From CAG-791 sp963658695 (lineage in GTDB: Bacteria; Bacillota; Clostridia; Lachnospirales; Lachnospiraceae), in the NCBI GenBank assembly GCA_963658695.1, contig CAVKRN010000003.1, forward strand, positions 22,409-86,408: 64,000 nt of DNA, given 5' to 3'. Both the position numbers and the translations under genes were made by a program. Of this stretch, positions 1-8,456 are shown one piece after another; position 1 is the first letter of the stretch; each line of letters begins with the position of its first letter. Under the pieces are notes generated by a model. The model worked only from the letters and a program-made list of their open reading frames with translations, was not told where the DNA came from and searched no databases.

Positions 1-87
1 AGACATGCCGCAGGCCGTGGCAAAGTCATGATAGGCGCTGTTAATCTGTTCAACCAGCTGATTAAATTCCTTTACGGTAGAATTCAT
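1..87 (-). CDS. MarR-like transcriptional regulator, N-terminal 29 residues (partial)
   Basis: An open frame reads leftward off the window edge from an ATG at 87-85, with an AGGAG ribosome binding site just upstream on the minus strand. The visible peptide starts MNSTVKEFNQLVEQINSAYH and continues DFATACGMS. This amphipathic first helix followed by a short GMS-type turn is typical of the start of MarR-family regulators. It lies directly downstream of the MATE exporter and in the same direction, a common regulator/exporter pairing. The family call rests on 29 residues plus context, so it is tentative. If right, its product is the natural candidate to bind the large palindrome over the shared promoter near 1.6 kb. 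Confidence 0.5.
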   Translation of the reverse strand, partial: MNSTVKEFNQLVEQINSAYHDFATACGMS

Positions 88-124
88 AGCATCTCCTGTT
101 ACTAATTCAATGTCATAGTACACG

Positions 125-166
125 TGCCAGCCAAGCGATGGGAGACAGAGAATATCTGTACAGTAA
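125..166. repeat. fragment of dispersed intergenic repeat family 2
   Basis: The gap between the MATE gene and the downstream regulator holds AGCCAAGCGATGGG followed by TCTGTACAGTAA. The same two blocks recur at 18894-18968, and the first block recurs near 45941. This is a degenerate member of a short intergenic repeat family. Confidence 0.5.
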
Positions 167-1498
167 TCAATAGTGATATTTTCCCTGATAATGCCGCAGG
201 CACCACCCCGTCAGAAACAGTGCCAAACCCTCCGCCAGAATGTTGGCGGACCATACACCGTTCAGCCCTAGAAAAAGCGGCAGAACCAAAATGGCAAACA
301 GCTGGAACACCAGTGTCCGTCCGAAAGAAATCAAGGCAGAAATTTTCCCATCGTTCAATGCGGTAAAGAAAGAAGATCCCCAGATATTAAATCCCATCAA
401 AAGGAATGTGAAGATGAAAATTCGGAACCCATGGACCGTCAACGCCAGAAGCTCGGCATCGTAGCTGACAAAGATCATGGCGAGCGGCCGCGCAAAGATC
501 TGCGCCAGAATGGTCAGGAGGATCGAAGAGACCGCAATGATGCTAAGCCCCTTTTGGCGAAGGCCCTGCAGTTCTGCGTGGTTTCCGGCACCGTAGTGGT
601 AGCTGACAATGGAAGCACTGCCCATGGAGTACCCGACGAATACGGCAACGAAAATAAAGAATACATACATGATCACGCCGTAGGCCGCAACCCCGCTCTC
701 ACCGGCCAGCTTCATCAGCTGCATATTATAGAGCATTGTCACAAGGTTTGACGAAAGGTTTGTCATCAGCTCCGAAGAGCCGTTTAGAATAACTTTGCCA
801 ATGGCAGCGGGATTCCAGCGGGTCTTTCCCAGATGCAGCGGACTGTTTCCGGGAAGAATGAAGTAGATCAAGGGCAGAAGTCCGCCGATACACTGGCTGA
901 TGACGGTGGCAGCGGCAGCTCCGGCAACGCCCATGGAGAAAACGGCCAGAAAAAGTCCATCCAGAACCATGTTGGTAAGGCCGGCCGCGATTGTGACGGC
1001 AAGTCCTAAGTGCGGCTTCTCTGCTGCAATCAGGAAATTCTGGAAAAAGTACTGCAGCATAAAGGAGCATTGGCCGAGCATCAGAATGCGGCCGTAGGTG
1101 ATGCAGTAGGGGAGCATGGCATCGGTGGCACCCAGGAGAACCGCTACCGGCCGGAGCGTCAGAAATCCAATCACAGACAAAATGACACCGACAGCCAGCA
1201 GCACGTAAACCACCAGAGAGAAGATTTCGTTTGCTTCTTTGTGGCGGCCCTGGCCGCGAACCATCGATACCAGTGCGGTTCCGCCGCTTCCGAACATGAA
1301 GCCGATGCCGCCGAACATCATGGTATAGGGAAGGATCAGGTTCACTGCGGCAAAGGCCGTTGCACCGGCATAGTTGGATACAAAAAAGCCGTCCACGACG
1401 CCGTAGATGGAAGTGAAGATCATCATGGCGATGGAAGGGAGCGTAAAGCGCAAAAGCTTACGAATGGTAAAGTGTTCAGAGAGCTGAATCTGCTGCAT
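167..1498 (-). CDS. MATE family multidrug/sodium antiporter
   Basis: A 443-residue integral membrane protein, the usual length for MATE exporters, with about twelve hydrophobic segments. It would extrude drugs or metabolites across the cytoplasmic membrane using a cation gradient. The N-terminus (IRKLLRFTLPSIAMMIFTSI) and the following VVDGFFVSNYAG are typical of clostridial MATE proteins. I chose the ATG at 1498 over the upstream ATGs at 1516 and 1522 because an AGGAGG lies 5 bases before it. A MarR-like gene follows on the same strand after about 80 bases. A consensus promoter inside a large palindrome (1576-1635) drives it. The substrate cannot be read from the sequence. Confidence 0.9.
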   Translation of the reverse strand: MQQIQLSEHFTIRKLLRFTLPSIAMMIFTSIYGVVDGFFVSNYAGATAFAAVNLILPYTMMFGGIGFMFGSGGTALVSMVRGQGRHKEANEIFSLVVYVLLAVGVILSVIGFLTLRPVAVLLGATDAMLPYCITYGRILMLGQCSFMLQYFFQNFLIAAEKPHLGLAVTIAAGLTNMVLDGLFLAVFSMGVAGAAAATVISQCIGGLLPLIYFILPGNSPLHLGKTRWNPAAIGKVILNGSSELMTNLSSNLVTMLYNMQLMKLAGESGVAAYGVIMYVFFIFVAVFVGYSMGSASIVSYHYGAGNHAELQGLRQKGLSIIAVSSILLTILAQIFARPLAMIFVSYDAELLALTVHGFRIFIFTFLLMGFNIWGSSFFTALNDGKISALISFGRTLVFQLFAILVLPLFLGLNGVWSANILAEGLALFLTGWCLRHYQGKYHY

Positions 1499-1575
1499 AA
1501 AAACCTCCTGCTGCATGGACATAAAGCGATATCACCATGCAGAGGTGCTTGCAGCGGCAAGGCATTCTGCATGAT

Positions 1576-1635
1576 GACATATGTCCGAAATCGTACATTT
1601 ACTGATAACATAGTACGATTTCGGACATATGTCAA
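1576..1635 (-). promoter_or_regulatory. MATE/marR promoter embedded in a 21-bp inverted repeat
   Basis: On the minus strand TTGACA (1635-1630), a 17-base spacer and TATGTT (1612-1607) form a near-consensus promoter pointing at the MATE gene. The arms 1576-1596 and 1613-1633 are perfect 21-base inverted repeats containing GACATATGTCCGAAATCG, separated by 16 bases. Each arm itself holds the palindrome GACATATGTC. The -35 overlaps one arm, and the -10 lies between the arms. Outer bases GCATTC/GAATGC extend the symmetry. This is what a repressor operator pair looks like, and the downstream MarR-like protein is the likely binder. Confidence 0.75.
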
Positions 1636-1847
1636 CTGCGGAATGCTGCAGGCGGTTTCGGTTGGTGTTGACGCTGTTATTCTGGAAAGCCATCGAAATT
1701 GGATCGAAAAGTCCCCGGTGAAAAGTCTTACCCTCAGCGCCGGATACCTGAATCGTCACATGCGAGGAATGTATGAAAGCAGTTCATTTATTGAACAATC
1801 ACATAAATAATCCGATGGGAATGGATGGCGGGCTTTTTTTTCCTGGC
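1636..1847. other. intergenic DNA without recognised gene
   Basis: Between the MATE promoter and the opp promoter no convincing coding frame, tRNA or known riboswitch is seen. A 43-codon frame beginning at an ATG near 1773 has a weak GAGGAA site, but it lacks recognisable content and runs into the palindrome at 1848. A run of eight T at 1833-1840 is not preceded by a clear stem. Confidence 0.4.
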
Positions 1848-1874
1848 AGCGTTACAGTAAATTACTGTAACGCT
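1848..1874. promoter_or_regulatory. 27-bp perfect palindrome upstream of oppA promoter
   Basis: AGCGTTACAGTAA, a single A, then TTACTGTAACGCT: 13-base arms around one central base. It ends 26 bases before the -35 of the opp promoter. No T-run follows, so an operator or activator site is more likely than a terminator. Confidence 0.5.
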
Positions 1875-1900
1875 TTAGCGCAGAAAATTCCTGTTTTGTG

Positions 1901-1929
1901 TTGACAGCACGCCGTTTGGATTTTATCAT
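1901..1929 (+). promoter_or_regulatory. predicted promoter of the opp operon
   Basis: TTGACA at 1901-1906, a 17-base spacer and TATCAT at 1924-1929, about 70 bases before the oppA start. This is a sigma-A type promoter by inspection. Confidence 0.65.
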
Positions 1930-1998
1930 CGTATACAATTATACAGAATCCGCCTCGGCGGCCTGTATGGCAACTATTCATTGCTAAAGGAGGATATT

Positions 1999-3975
1999 AT
2001 GAAAAAGACCAGTAAGCTTCTTGCGGGAATGCTGGCGGGCGTTATGGCTGCGTCCCTGGCCGCCTGCGGCAGCAGCTCCTCGGGATCTGCAGACAGCACA
2101 GGTGCAGGGACCGAGAGTGCCAGCGCTTCGTCCGATGAGAAGGTAACCTACCGGACACTGTATTCCGGAGAGGTTCAGACACTGAACTATCTGACCACCA
2201 GCACGACCAATGATTACGCCATCAGCGCGAACATCATTGACTGCCTGGTAGATTACGATTCCTACGGAAACATCATCCCCGGGCTTGCCGAGAGCTGGGA
2301 GTCCAACGAGGACATGACGGAGTGGACCTTCCACATTCGTCAGGGCGCCAAGTGGGTGGACAACACCGGCAAGGAAGTTGCTGATGTAACCGCAAATGAC
2401 TGGGTTGCAGCGGCCCGCTACGTAAATAACGCAGCCAACGAGTCGGACAACCAGTACATGTATGATACCGGTGCTGTAGTTCACAACGCACAGGCTTACT
2501 ATGATTACACTGCATACATGCTGGCCAGCGAGGACGGCACCAGAACAACAGACGATGACGGAAATGAAATCGAGCCGGTGGATGAGGTAAAGGCTGAGGA
2601 TATCGGCGTTACAGCAACCGATGACTACACACTGGTATATACACTGGATGTTCCCTGCTCCTTCTTTACCAGCATCGTTTCCTACACGTCCTATATGCCG
2701 GTTGCACAGGCTTGCCTGGATGAGTACGGCGATTCCTTCGGCCTCGACAACGAGAGCCTCTGGTACAACGGCGCTTACATCCTGGATACCTATGAGCCCC
2801 AGGAGAAGCACGTACTGGCTAAGAACGCATCCTACTGGGACAAGGACAACGTATACATCGACGAGATCGTTTCTACCTATAATGCAGATGCATCCAGCGT
2901 AGAAGCGAACATGTACAAGAACGGCGAGATTGACTACGCAAGCATTAGCGCAGACCTTCTGGATTCCTGGCTCAACGATGACGCGGTCAAGGATCAGGTA
3001 CACGGTTCTCGTCCGTCCAACTCCTTCAGCTACTTCTATGCATTCAACTTTGATCCGGAGTTCGATGAGCAGTATGAGCCGGAGAACTGGAAGATCGCTG
3101 TTAACAACGAGAACTTCCGTAAGGCTCTGATGGCTTCTTTGGACCGCGTAAAGGCACTGACCGTCAGCGAGCCGTACAACCCGGAAAGCCTTCTGAACAA
3201 CTCGGTAACACCTGCAAACTTTGCAGCAGCTGCCGGCAAGGATTACACACAGTACGACGCACTGGCAGATATTACAAACGGCGACAGCTTTGATGCCGCA
3301 AAGGCCGTGGAGTATCGCGACAAGGCCAAGGAAGAGCTGACAGCAGCCGGCTGCACCTTCCCGATCAAGGTTCTGATGCCTTACAATCCTTCCAGCACCA
3401 ACTGGGATAAGGAGTGCCAGGTTGTGGAGCAGCAGATGGAAGGTGTTCTCGGAACCGATTTCATCGACATCATTGTAGAGGCTGGTCCGGAGACCGGATT
3501 CCTTTCTGCAGTACGCCGCAGCGGCAAGTATGCATTCATGAAGTGTAACTGGGGCGCTGACTACGCAGATCCGCAGACCTGGGCTGAGCCGTTTGGCGAG
3601 GGCAACAACTACAACTTCTGGGATACTTCTGAGGATTCTGCAACGCAGGCAATCTACAAGGAGTGGAGCGAGAAGGTAGAAGAGGCTTCTGCAATCTATG
3701 ATGATGACGAGGCTCGCTATACTGCATTTGCGGAGGCAGAGAGCCTTCTGATCGATCATGCCATCATCGTTCCGTTCAGCATTTCCAGCGGCGACGGCTA
3801 TGTCGTGTCCAAGCTGAATCCGCTTGAGGGTGAGTACGCTCCTTACGGCGTAGCAACCGAGAGATACAAGTATCAGCACCTTGGCGACACATCCATGAGC
3901 ATGGACGAGTTCAAGGCCGCTATGCAGCAGTGGGAAGAGGAGAGAACCGCTTCTCTTGCATCTGCAGCAGAGTAA
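1999..3975 (+). CDS. oppA: oligopeptide ABC transporter, substrate-binding lipoprotein
   Basis: A 658-residue extracytoplasmic solute-binding protein of family 5 (SBP_bac_5), long for the family. It starts with a lipoprotein signal: MKKTSKLLAGMLAGVMAASL then the lipobox LAAC, so Cys28 would be lipidated and the protein anchored outside the membrane. A serine/glycine/acidic linker follows, then the peptide-binding fold. I took the ATG at 1999, which has AAAGGAGG 5 bases upstream, rather than the in-frame TTG at 1981. It is the first gene of oppABCDF and would capture peptides for the permeases. A hairpin at 4045-4075 separates it from oppB, as is usual when the binding protein is made in excess. 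The exact ligand (nutrient peptide, muropeptide or nickel chelate) is not determinable here. Confidence 0.92.
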   Translation: MKKTSKLLAGMLAGVMAASLAACGSSSSGSADSTGAGTESASASSDEKVTYRTLYSGEVQTLNYLTTSTTNDYAISANIIDCLVDYDSYGNIIPGLAESWESNEDMTEWTFHIRQGAKWVDNTGKEVADVTANDWVAAARYVNNAANESDNQYMYDTGAVVHNAQAYYDYTAYMLASEDGTRTTDDDGNEIEPVDEVKAEDIGVTATDDYTLVYTLDVPCSFFTSIVSYTSYMPVAQACLDEYGDSFGLDNESLWYNGAYILDTYEPQEKHVLAKNASYWDKDNVYIDEIVSTYNADASSVEANMYKNGEIDYASISADLLDSWLNDDAVKDQVHGSRPSNSFSYFYAFNFDPEFDEQYEPENWKIAVNNENFRKALMASLDRVKALTVSEPYNPESLLNNSVTPANFAAAAGKDYTQYDALADITNGDSFDAAKAVEYRDKAKEELTAAGCTFPIKVLMPYNPSSTNWDKECQVVEQQMEGVLGTDFIDIIVEAGPETGFLSAVRRSGKYAFMKCNWGADYADPQTWAEPFGEGNNYNFWDTSEDSATQAIYKEWSEKVEEASAIYDDDEARYTAFAEAESLLIDHAIIVPFSISSGDGYVVSKLNPLEGEYAPYGVATERYKYQHLGDTSMSMDEFKAAMQQWEEERTASLASAAE

Positions 3976-4044
3976 ACGTTGCTACTATCGGATTACAGAA
4001 ATGACTTCAGTGGATGCGCACATACAAAACTGGTGCATCACATT

Positions 4045-4075
4045 TCCGACAGGTGCTGATAAGGCATCTGTCGGA
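4045..4075 (+). terminator. hairpin between oppA and oppB (partial terminator/RNA stabiliser)
   Basis: TCCGACAGgTGC (4045-4056) pairs with GCAtCTGTCGGA (4064-4075), followed only by TTTCG. It probably lowers expression of downstream genes relative to oppA or protects the oppA message. A second small stem (TTGCAGC/GCTGCAG) lies near 4082-4100. Confidence 0.5.
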
Positions 4076-4165
4076 TTTCGATTGCAGCGGCATGCTGCAG
4101 TCTGTAAAGAAAACACTTAGGGAGGCGCCGCCAGTGGCCGCGCCGCACCGGAACGGAGGCTCTCG

Positions 4166-5119
4166 TTGAGCAAGTATATTCTCAAACGTCTTTTGCACTC
4201 TCTGGTCACATTATGTATCGTCATCACCATCGTTCTGCTGCTGCTTCGTAAGATGCCTGTGGAAGGCTACTTCAACAATTATGAGAAAATGTCGCAGACA
4301 CAGATCAACGTAACGCTCCAGAAGCTCGGCCTCAAGGACCCGGCTCCGGTGCAGGTGGTGAAGTATTTCGGACAGGTTCTCAAGGGCGATCTTGGTACCT
4401 CCAACAAATACCGGGAAGGCTATCCGATTGCCAAGATCATTGCCAAGAAGGCGCCCATCTCCATCGAAATGGGACTTCTGGCAGAGATTATCTCACTGGC
4501 GCTGGGACTTCCTTTGGGAATTGCCATGGCTAAATCCACAAGAAGCCGCTGGAAGCTGTGGGACAAATTCGGAACGGTGCTGATCGTTATCGTGCAGGCC
4601 GTTCCCTCGGCAGTTTATCATCTGCTCATTCAGCTCTATGGCAGTGAGTTTCTGGGCGTCTCCATGCTCTTTGATGAGAGCAACTGGCTGACCTGGATCC
4701 TACCTGTTTTCTCCTTATCCCTTGGAAATATTGTCTACTACGCCATGTGGCTTCGCCGGTACATGGTGGATGAGGCCAATAAGGACTATATCCGCCTGGC
4801 AAGAGCCAAGGGCGTTCCGGAAGGCAAAATCAGCAGGACCCATGTGTTCCGCAATGCCTTCGTTCCGCTGGTGCAGTACATCCCCAACTCCATTTTGTTC
4901 ACACTGATGGGCTCGTTGTATGTGGAATCTCTGTACTCGATCCCGGGTATGGGAGGACTTTTGGTGCAGGTAATTAAGATTCAGGACAACACCATGGTGC
5001 AGGCTCTGGTTGTGATTTATGCCGGAATCTCCGTAATCGGACTCCTGCTGGGCGATATTCTTATGGGGCTGGTGGATCCCAGAATCAGCTTCACGAAAAA
5101 GGAGGGAGCAAGAGCATGA
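4166..5119 (+). CDS. oppB: oligopeptide ABC transporter permease
   Basis: A 317-residue membrane protein of the binding-protein-dependent permease family (BPD_transp_1), about six membrane segments. It would form half of the import channel. The N-terminal helix KRLLHSLVTLCIVITIV is the usual OppB/DppB start. The cytoplasmic EAA loop that contacts the ATPases is at about residues 202-222 (DYIRLARAKGVPEGKI). Translation seems to begin at a TTG (4166) with GGAGG 7 bases upstream, since no better ATG exists before the conserved first helix. The stop overlaps the oppC start by four bases (ATGA), so the two permeases are probably translationally coupled. Confidence 0.93.
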   Translation: MSKYILKRLLHSLVTLCIVITIVLLLLRKMPVEGYFNNYEKMSQTQINVTLQKLGLKDPAPVQVVKYFGQVLKGDLGTSNKYREGYPIAKIIAKKAPISIEMGLLAEIISLALGLPLGIAMAKSTRSRWKLWDKFGTVLIVIVQAVPSAVYHLLIQLYGSEFLGVSMLFDESNWLTWILPVFSLSLGNIVYYAMWLRRYMVDEANKDYIRLARAKGVPEGKISRTHVFRNAFVPLVQYIPNSILFTLMGSLYVESLYSIPGMGGLLVQVIKIQDNTMVQALVVIYAGISVIGLLLGDILMGLVDPRISFTKKEGARA

Positions 5120-6147
5120 CCATCCGCGGAGAAAAAGAAAAACAGCTGGAGAATGCGCTGACACAGAACCTGAAAAAGGAGCTTTCCCCTTACGAGCGTT
5201 ACAAGGATCTTTCGGAGGAGGAACTCTTTACCGAGGCAGAATCGGACGAGAAAAATGCCGAGCGCGGCGGATATTCCAATTATTCCTACTGGGGCGCCAC
5301 GCTGCGTGCCTTCTTCAAAAACAAGGTAGCCGTTTTCTTCCTGATCGTGATCATTGCGGTGCTGGCCTTTACCTTTATTCAGCCGCTTCTCCCCAACCAG
5401 AGAAGCCCCAAGACCATCAACAATGACCCGGCAACCGGCATTCAGATCATCAACCACCAGCCGGACTCTGAATACTGGTTCGGAACGAATTCCATCGGGC
5501 AGGACCTGTGGGCAAGGACCTGGGCCGGCACCCGCACTTCACTTGGTATTGGCTTTGCCGTAGCGGCCTTTGAGGCTGGCTTTGGTACGCTGATCGGCCT
5601 TTTGTGGGGGTATGTCCGCAAGCTGGATACCTTTTTTACCGAGCTTTACAATATCTTTGACAATGTACCCCAGACGCTGGTGCTGATTTTGATTTCCTAT
5701 ATCATGAATCCGAGCGTCGGAACCATTATTTTCGCTCTGTGCCTGACAGGATGGCTTTCCATGGCGCGCTTCATCCGCAACATGGTCGTCATCATCCGTG
5801 ACCGGGACTATAACCTGGCGTCCCGCTGCCTTGGCACTACTACCGGCCGTATTGTCACCAAGAACCTTCTTCCGTATCTGGTTTCGGTTATCGCCCTTCG
5901 TATTTCGCTGGCCATTCCTTCGGCCATCGGCAATGAAGTATTCGTGACCTACATCGGCATCGGCCTCCCGACGGATATCCCGTCTCTTGGAAACCTGGTA
6001 CAGGCCGGACGTCTTTTGATGAGCCAGCCGGAGCTCCGTTACCAGCTGCTGTTTCCGACTGCCATTCTGGCCGTGATTACGATCTCGATGTACATCGTCG
6101 GAAATGCATTTGCAGATGCAGCAGATCCGAAGAACCACATGAATTGA
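5116..6147 (+). CDS. oppC: oligopeptide ABC transporter permease
   Basis: A 343-residue permease, partner of OppB. It has an unusually charged cytoplasmic extension of about 65 residues (acidic, containing ELSPYERYKDLSEEELF) before the first membrane segment at about 70-90. The extracytoplasmic segment PDSEYWFGTNSIGQDLWART matches the conserved OppC/DppC stretch that precedes the transport domain. The EAA loop is at about 231-253 (DYNLASRCLGTTTGRIVTKN). It starts by an ATGA overlap with oppB. The downstream gap to oppD is about 75 bases and contains a short AACTATTC...GAACAGTTAC pair that resembles other intergenic repeats in this window. Confidence 0.93.
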   Translation: MTIRGEKEKQLENALTQNLKKELSPYERYKDLSEEELFTEAESDEKNAERGGYSNYSYWGATLRAFFKNKVAVFFLIVIIAVLAFTFIQPLLPNQRSPKTINNDPATGIQIINHQPDSEYWFGTNSIGQDLWARTWAGTRTSLGIGFAVAAFEAGFGTLIGLLWGYVRKLDTFFTELYNIFDNVPQTLVLILISYIMNPSVGTIIFALCLTGWLSMARFIRNMVVIIRDRDYNLASRCLGTTTGRIVTKNLLPYLVSVIALRISLAIPSAIGNEVFVTYIGIGLPTDIPSLGNLVQAGRLLMSQPELRYQLLFPTAILAVITISMYIVGNAFADAADPKNHMN

Positions 6148-6222
6148 TAACTATTCGGGGCCAAGCTGCGCAGCGGCGGTTTTTGCGAATGGGGCTCTGA
6201 ACAGTTACGGATGGAGATTATT

Positions 6223-7371
6223 ATGAGCGAAAATACGACAACACCCAGCCGGGAGGTGCTCCTCTCGGTAAAAGATCTGGACTTCCAGTTCACGCTCCGC
6301 GGGCAGGTGCTCCATGCACTGCGCGGCATTTCGCTGGATGTCTATAAAGGAGAAAGTCTTGCCATTGTCGGGGAATCCGGCTCCGGTAAATCGGTTTTTG
6401 TATCGACACTGATGGGCTTAAATGCTTCCAACGGACGAATCACCGGAGGCAGCATTTTGTATGACGGGAAGGACCTGACCAAGCTTCATACCAATGAGGA
6501 GTGGCTGCAGATTCGTGGCAAGAAGATTGCCATGGTCATGCAGGACCCGATGACATCCTTGAATCCCCTGAAAACCATCGGATATCAGATTCAGGAGGCA
6601 GTAGAGCTTCATCAGAATCTGCGCGGTGAGGCGGCGAAAAAGGCTGTCTATGAGCTTCTTGAGGACGTTGGCATCAGCGATCCGGAGCGGCGGTACAAGC
6701 AGTATCCCCATGAATTCTCCGGCGGTATGCGCCAGCGCGTTGTCATTGCCATTGCCGTTGCCTGCCGGCCCCAGATTCTGATCTGCGATGAGCCGACTAC
6801 CGCACTGGATGTGACGATTCAGGCGCAGATTCTGGGTATCTTAAAGGACATGAAGGCCAAATACGACCTCACGACCATTTACATCACTCATGATCTTGGT
6901 GTCGTTGCGAATGTGGCGGATCGAATTGCCGTGATGTATGCCGGTGACTTCGTGGAAATCGGCAGCTGCAATGAGGTGTTTTACGATCCGAGACACCCGT
7001 ACACCTGGGCACTGCTCTCGAGTCTGCCGCAGCTGGGCATCAAGGGGCAGGATCTTTACACGATTGTCGGGACACCGCCGAACCTGTTCATGGAGGTGCA
7101 CGGCGATGCCTTTGCGGCACGCAATCCCAGACCGCTCAAGATTGACTTTGTAAAACGTCCTCCGATGTTTGAGGTGACGCCGACGCACTACGCAAGAACC
7201 TGGCTTCTGGATTCCAGATCGCCCAAGATCGAGCCGCCGGAGCACATCCGGTCACTGCGCGAAAAGGGAAAGGCACTCGGAATTGCATCGCCGGAGCATG
7301 GAACGCCGGTGGAGGAGGCAGATGATCAGGCGGCAGGAGGTGCTGCAAGAGGAGGTGAAGCCAATGGCTGA
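6223..7371 (+). CDS. oppD: oligopeptide ABC transporter ATP-binding protein
   Basis: A 382-residue ABC ATPase. Walker A is GESGSGKS (about residues 50-57), the signature is SGGMRQRV (about 166-173) and Walker B is ILICDEP (about 185-191). It then continues into the C-terminal oligopeptide-transporter region that Opp/Dpp ATPases carry after the core. I prefer the ATG at 6223, which has GGAG 6 bases upstream, to the in-frame ATG at 6211. It hydrolyses ATP with OppF to drive peptide import. The tail beyond residue 330 is rich in Gly, Ala and Glu. The last codons overlap the oppF start by 8 bases. Confidence 0.93.
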   Translation: MSENTTTPSREVLLSVKDLDFQFTLRGQVLHALRGISLDVYKGESLAIVGESGSGKSVFVSTLMGLNASNGRITGGSILYDGKDLTKLHTNEEWLQIRGKKIAMVMQDPMTSLNPLKTIGYQIQEAVELHQNLRGEAAKKAVYELLEDVGISDPERRYKQYPHEFSGGMRQRVVIAIAVACRPQILICDEPTTALDVTIQAQILGILKDMKAKYDLTTIYITHDLGVVANVADRIAVMYAGDFVEIGSCNEVFYDPRHPYTWALLSSLPQLGIKGQDLYTIVGTPPNLFMEVHGDAFAARNPRPLKIDFVKRPPMFEVTPTHYARTWLLDSRSPKIEPPEHIRSLREKGKALGIASPEHGTPVEEADDQAAGGAARGGEANG

Positions 7372-8296
7372 ACGCAAAAAGCTCATTGAGGTTGACCATA
7401 TCAAGGTGCAGTTCGGTGCAAAGCGTCATCCCTTTGTTGCGGTGGATGATGTCAGCTTTGACATTTACGAGGGAGAAACCTTTGGACTTGTAGGTGAGTC
7501 CGGTTCAGGCAAAACAACGATCGGCCGTTCCATCATCCGCATCAATCCGGTGTCGGAGGGAGAGATTCGTTTTAACGGGAAACGGATTTCCGGAAAGCTT
7601 TCCAAAGAAGAGGACCAGCAGGTTACCAAGGACATTCAGATGATCTTTCAGGATCCCATGAGTTCGCTGAATGAGCGGGCCAAGGTGGGCTATATCGTGT
7701 CTGAAGGACTGTATTCGCCTGGTCATCACCTCAGCGAAGCGGAGCGCCAGGAGAAGGTGGACCGGGCGCTGCGCGCTGTGGGTCTTCTTCCGGAGTTTGC
7801 CAGCCGATTCCCCCACGAGTTTTCCGGCGGACAACGCCAGCGCATCGGCATCGCAAGGGCTCTTGTTATGGATCCGAAGTTTATTGTGGCCGATGAGCCG
7901 ATTTCGGCCCTGGACGTTTCCATCCGTGCACAGGTGCTCAATCTCATGTCCAAGCTCCAGAAGGAGCGGGGACTGACGTACCTCTTCGTTGCCCATGATC
8001 TTTCCGTTGTACGCTTCATCTGTGACCGGATTGCCGTCATTCATAAGGGCAGAATTGTAGAACTTGCGGAGTCGGAGGAGTTGTTCCGACACCCGCTGCA
8101 TCCCTACACGAAGGCGCTTTTGTCCGCCATTCCTCAGCCGGATCCGGTGGAGGAGAAGAATAAAAAGCTTTTGATCTATGATGCGTCGGTACATGATTAT
8201 TCCGAGTACAAGCCGGAGTGGACCGAGATCCTTCCGGGACACTTTATTCTGGCCAACGAAAAGGAGCTGGAGGAATACCGAAGCGAATTGAAATAA
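7364..8296 (+). CDS. oppF: oligopeptide ABC transporter ATP-binding protein
   Basis: A 310-residue ABC ATPase, partner of OppD. Walker A is GESGSGKT (about residues 44-51), the signature is SGGQRQRI, and Walker B is FIVADEP followed by ISALDVSIRAQ. The ATG at 7364 is preceded by AGAGGAGG and overlaps the end of oppD by 8 bases. An upstream in-frame ATG at 7283 would give a basic extension without homology-like content. It ends the classical transporter set. The next gene, a peptidase fusion, follows after about 160 bases and a hairpin. Confidence 0.92.
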   Translation: MAERKKLIEVDHIKVQFGAKRHPFVAVDDVSFDIYEGETFGLVGESGSGKTTIGRSIIRINPVSEGEIRFNGKRISGKLSKEEDQQVTKDIQMIFQDPMSSLNERAKVGYIVSEGLYSPGHHLSEAERQEKVDRALRAVGLLPEFASRFPHEFSGGQRQRIGIARALVMDPKFIVADEPISALDVSIRAQVLNLMSKLQKERGLTYLFVAHDLSVVRFICDRIAVIHKGRIVELAESEELFRHPLHPYTKALLSAIPQPDPVEEKNKKLLIYDASVHDYSEYKPEWTEILPGHFILANEKELEEYRSELK

Positions 8297-8310
8297 TAAT
8301 CCAATGATAC

Positions 8311-8353
8311 AGGGATGGCGAGGCGGCATGGTGGTCGCTGCTTCGTCATCCCT
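8311..8353 (+). other. long imperfect hairpin after oppF
   Basis: AGGGATGgCGAgGC at 8311 pairs with GCtTCGtCATCCCT ending at 8353. No T-run follows, so it is a weak or non-canonical terminator or an RNA-processing structure between oppF and the peptidase fusion. Confidence 0.4.
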
Positions 8354-8456
8354 ATGTCGTTGCAACACAAATCCGGCGTGGGAAACGCTTTAATCAGCGG
8401 TTGCTTAAATGCCATAAAGTGACTTCATCTCAGAAAGAGAAGGAAAGGAGCAGGAG

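Noticed and set aside
1773..1903. 43-codon frame upstream of oppA
   Set aside because: A weak RBS and MKAVHLLNNHINN-like start are present, but the frame crosses the 27-bp palindrome and has no recognisable content.
1984..3879. Very long open frame antisense to oppA
   Set aside because: It runs exactly opposite a well-supported lipoprotein gene, has no recognisable domain and is the expected by-product of high-GC third positions.
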